Assembly (NCBI RefSeq): GCF_022513585.1 | Contig: NZ_JAKWBF010000024.1 | Location: forward strand, 23,754-87,753 | Origin: Gordonia gummivorans | Lineage (GTDB): Bacteria; Actinomycetota; Actinomycetes; Mycobacteriales; Mycobacteriaceae | Length of the DNA: 64,000 nt | Direction of reading: 5' to 3' | Shown here: piece after piece, positions 62,337 through 64,000 of the stretch | Numbering within the stretch: the stretch's first letter is position 1 | Layout of the letters: every line of letters begins with the position of its first letter | Position numbers and translations under genes: made by a program | Notes under the pieces: generated by a model | What the model was told of the DNA's origin: nothing | What the model saw: only the letters and a program-made list of their open reading frames with translations | The model's database searches: none

Positions 62337-63029
62337 GTGGTGCGAGTTCTGGCGGTGGCCGACGAGGTGGTGGAATCGCTGACCTTTGGCGTCGGACTCG
62401 ACGCGAAACCCGACGTCATCCTCGGCGCCGGCGACCTCCCGTTCGACTACCTCGAGGTCCTCTCCGAGCTCTGTGATGCTCCGTGCGTCTTTGTGCCCGG
62501 CAATCACGATCGTGATCTGCACGGGTATCGCGAGGGTCGGGGCGGCTGGACGCGAGCCGGTCTTCCGACGTCGAACCCCGGACCCAACGGTGCCGTCAAT
62601 GCCGACGGCCGGACGGTCACCGTCGGCGGTCTGCGCATCAGCGGGCTCGGCGGCAGCCGGCGCTACAACCCGGGGCCCAATCAGTACACCGACACCCAGC
62701 AGCGTCTTCGCGGCTGGCGTCTGCGCTGCACCGCGGCACTGACCCGGGGAGATGCCCGCCCCGACATCCTGCTCACGCACAGCCCGGCCCGTGGAGTCGG
62801 CGACGCCGACGACGCGTGCCATCGCGGGTTCGACTGTTTCCATCCGCTGATACGGTCACTGGACCCGACATTGTTGGTCCACGGTCACGTCCATCCGTAC
62901 GGCCGATCACCACGCGACCGCATGGTCGGCGAGGCGACGATATCCATGAACGTGGTCGGCTACTGCGAGTTCGACATCGAGCCGGGCACGCGCGAGTTCG
63001 AGGTGGTGAGACGACGACATGGCGCGTGA
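62337..63029 (+). CDS. Calcineurin-like metallophosphoesterase
   Basis: 230 residues with the metal motifs VILGAGDLPFDYL near residue 28, FVPGNHDRD near 58, LTHSP near 140 and HGHVHPYG near 184. The usual first DxH motif is DEV (LAVADEVVE), a variant seen in some actinobacterial relatives. The substrate is unknown. GTG 62337 or 62340 is the start. Its stop lies inside the next gene (11-bp overlap). Confidence 0.85.
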   Translation: MVRVLAVADEVVESLTFGVGLDAKPDVILGAGDLPFDYLEVLSELCDAPCVFVPGNHDRDLHGYREGRGGWTRAGLPTSNPGPNGAVNADGRTVTVGGLRISGLGGSRRYNPGPNQYTDTQQRLRGWRLRCTAALTRGDARPDILLTHSPARGVGDADDACHRGFDCFHPLIRSLDPTLLVHGHVHPYGRSPRDRMVGEATISMNVVGYCEFDIEPGTREFEVVRRRHGA

Positions 63030-63876
63030 CACCGGGTTTCCCGACGCTGACGCCGAGAACGACTTCGCCCGTCTCCGCCGACAGGCCGAATTGTCCCGTC
63101 TCGCACACTGGTTCACCCGCGCTCCGGCCGACGTCAACACGATCCTGCCGTTCGACGAAGTCGTCGCCGCTCTCGGCCGTACCGGCGAGACCGCGTTGGG
63201 CCTGCAGGTGGTCGAGGTGTCCTCGATCGTCGGAAGTGTCGACCGCACCAGGGATTTCGACCGCTACTTCCGGCCCACGTCATCACGGATCCGGGAACGG
63301 TGGCAACGACTCGCAGCAGCCCAGCGACGGGGCGAGTCGGTTCCGCCGATCCAGCTCTATCGCATCGGATCGATGCACTTCGTCATCGACGGGCACCATC
63401 GCGTCTCCATCGCCTTCGCGCGACATTTCACCACGATCGACGCCTACGTCACCGAGATCCACACCCGAATCTCACCGGAGGGCATCAATGCGCCGTCCGA
63501 CCTCGTGCTCAAAGACCATCGGCGGCTGTTCCTCTCACGGGTTCCACTCACCGGTGCCCAGGCCGACGCCATTCGGCTCTCCTACCCGTTCGACTACGCC
63601 GAGCTCGCCGAAAACGTTGAGGCGTGGGGTTTTCGGCGCAGCCAGGAGACCGGTGAGTACCTGGGCCGGGTCGACGCCGCGCGACGATGGTTCGGCGAAG
63701 AGTTCCTGCCGGTGGTGCGCATGGCACGCCGCGCCGAGATCCGTCCCGACCTCGAGAGCGACGCCGAACTGTACATGTGGGTCGCATGCGAGCGATACCG
63801 ATTGGTGCGCAAGCACATCTGGGACGACGACATCTTTGACGAACTGCGGGACCACTCGCGACGGCGGCGGAGATAG
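63019..63876 (+). CDS. ParB-like nuclease-fold protein
   Basis: 285 residues. The middle has a ParB/Srx-like core: VPPIQLYRIGSMHFVIDGHHRVSIA near residue 112 (read in parts), with the DGHHR loop that binds nucleotide or substrate in this fold. No HTH is obvious, so it is not a segregation ParB. The flanks are helical and charged, and the C-terminus is Arg-rich. It overlaps the metallophosphoesterase by 11 bp and is co-translated with it. Confidence 0.7.
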   Translation: MARDTGFPDADAENDFARLRRQAELSRLAHWFTRAPADVNTILPFDEVVAALGRTGETALGLQVVEVSSIVGSVDRTRDFDRYFRPTSSRIRERWQRLAAAQRRGESVPPIQLYRIGSMHFVIDGHHRVSIAFARHFTTIDAYVTEIHTRISPEGINAPSDLVLKDHRRLFLSRVPLTGAQADAIRLSYPFDYAELAENVEAWGFRRSQETGEYLGRVDAARRWFGEEFLPVVRMARRAEIRPDLESDAELYMWVACERYRLVRKHIWDDDIFDELRDHSRRRRR

Positions 63877-63928
63877 CGCTGGAAGTCCCTCCCGCCGGCT
63901 GAAGTGCCAGGCAACCTGCGCCCACAAA

Positions 63929-64000
63929 AAGTAGGGGAAGAGACTTCTTCCCCTACCCTTGGTGTCTTCCCCCAGAAAAATCTCGCGGACGACTTCGAAC
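63929..64000 (+). repeat. Dispersed intergenic repeat, copy 3, cut by window end
   Basis: The first hairpin is perfect: GTAGGGGAAGA-GACT-TCTTCCCCTAC from 63931. The core CCCTTGG-GTCTTCCCCCAG and the GGACGACTTCGAAC spacer follow before the window ends. It starts 52 bp after the ParB-like stop, in the same orientation relative to its upstream gene as copy 2. Confidence 0.8.

Noticed and set aside
1..64000. Insertion sequences, rRNA genes or toxin-antitoxin pairs
   Set aside because: No transposase, rRNA segment or recognisable toxin-antitoxin pair was seen on either strand.

Overview
The window is high-GC actinobacterial chromosome, most likely Gordonia or a close member of the Mycobacteriales. 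This rests on gene content and order: the fused 2-oxoglutarate enzyme Kgd, the argS-lysA-hom-thrC-thrB-rho and rpmE-prfA-prmC-sua5-wecA blocks in mycobacterial order, a Rho with a long Asn/Gly-rich insert, many GTG starts and 4-bp ATGA/GTGA gene overlaps. Genus is an inference; no rRNA is present. No function was checked by database search.

Layout. 1-397: non-coding, with copy 1 of an intergenic repeat. 398-6799 (minus strand): rpmE, prfA, prmC, a GNAT acetyltransferase, sua5, a divergent glyA-like gene and wecA. 7104-16984 (plus strand): a glutamate-synthase-like protein, a CysJ-like diflavin reductase, a HemS/ChuX-like protein and an AspT-family transporter, behind a promoter overlapped by two iron-box-like sequences. 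This block splits the rho-rpmE junction, which is contiguous in mycobacteria. 17037-25802 (minus): rho, thrB, thrC, hom, lysA, argS. 25991-27628: a DUF3105/DUF305 membrane-protein pair.

27758-36241 is an ~8.5-kb integrated element bounded by 27-bp direct repeats that duplicate the 3' end of a tRNA-Arg(CCG) gene. It carries a tyrosine integrase, an excisionase, a RepA-like ATPase followed by an array of ten 10-bp iteron-like units and a 20-bp inverted repeat (a candidate replication origin), a WhiB-like regulator, and one fused HK97 prohead protease/major capsid protein. It has no terminase, portal, tail or lysis gene. The design resembles the small phiRv1/phiRv2 elements of M. tuberculosis and suggests a phage satellite.

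36346-64000 is chromosomal: sbcC/sbcD; an MFS drug exporter with a PadR repressor; a divergent glutathionyl-hydroquinone-reductase-like gene with a downstream membrane protein and a 1288-residue tandem ABC exporter; kgd; a TetR regulator divergent from a Baeyer-Villiger-type monooxygenase and an SDR; feoA-feoB with a NifU-like gene behind a 9-7-9 palindrome; an OpuBC/ProX-type lipoprotein; marC; corA; a SUFU-domain protein; a metallophosphoesterase; and a ParB-like-fold protein. Copy 3 of the repeat closes the window.

Functionally the window combines translation and termination factors, aspartate-family amino-acid synthesis, iron and heme handling (the gltB-like/hemS-like block and feoAB), efflux and DNA repair, interrupted by one mobile element.
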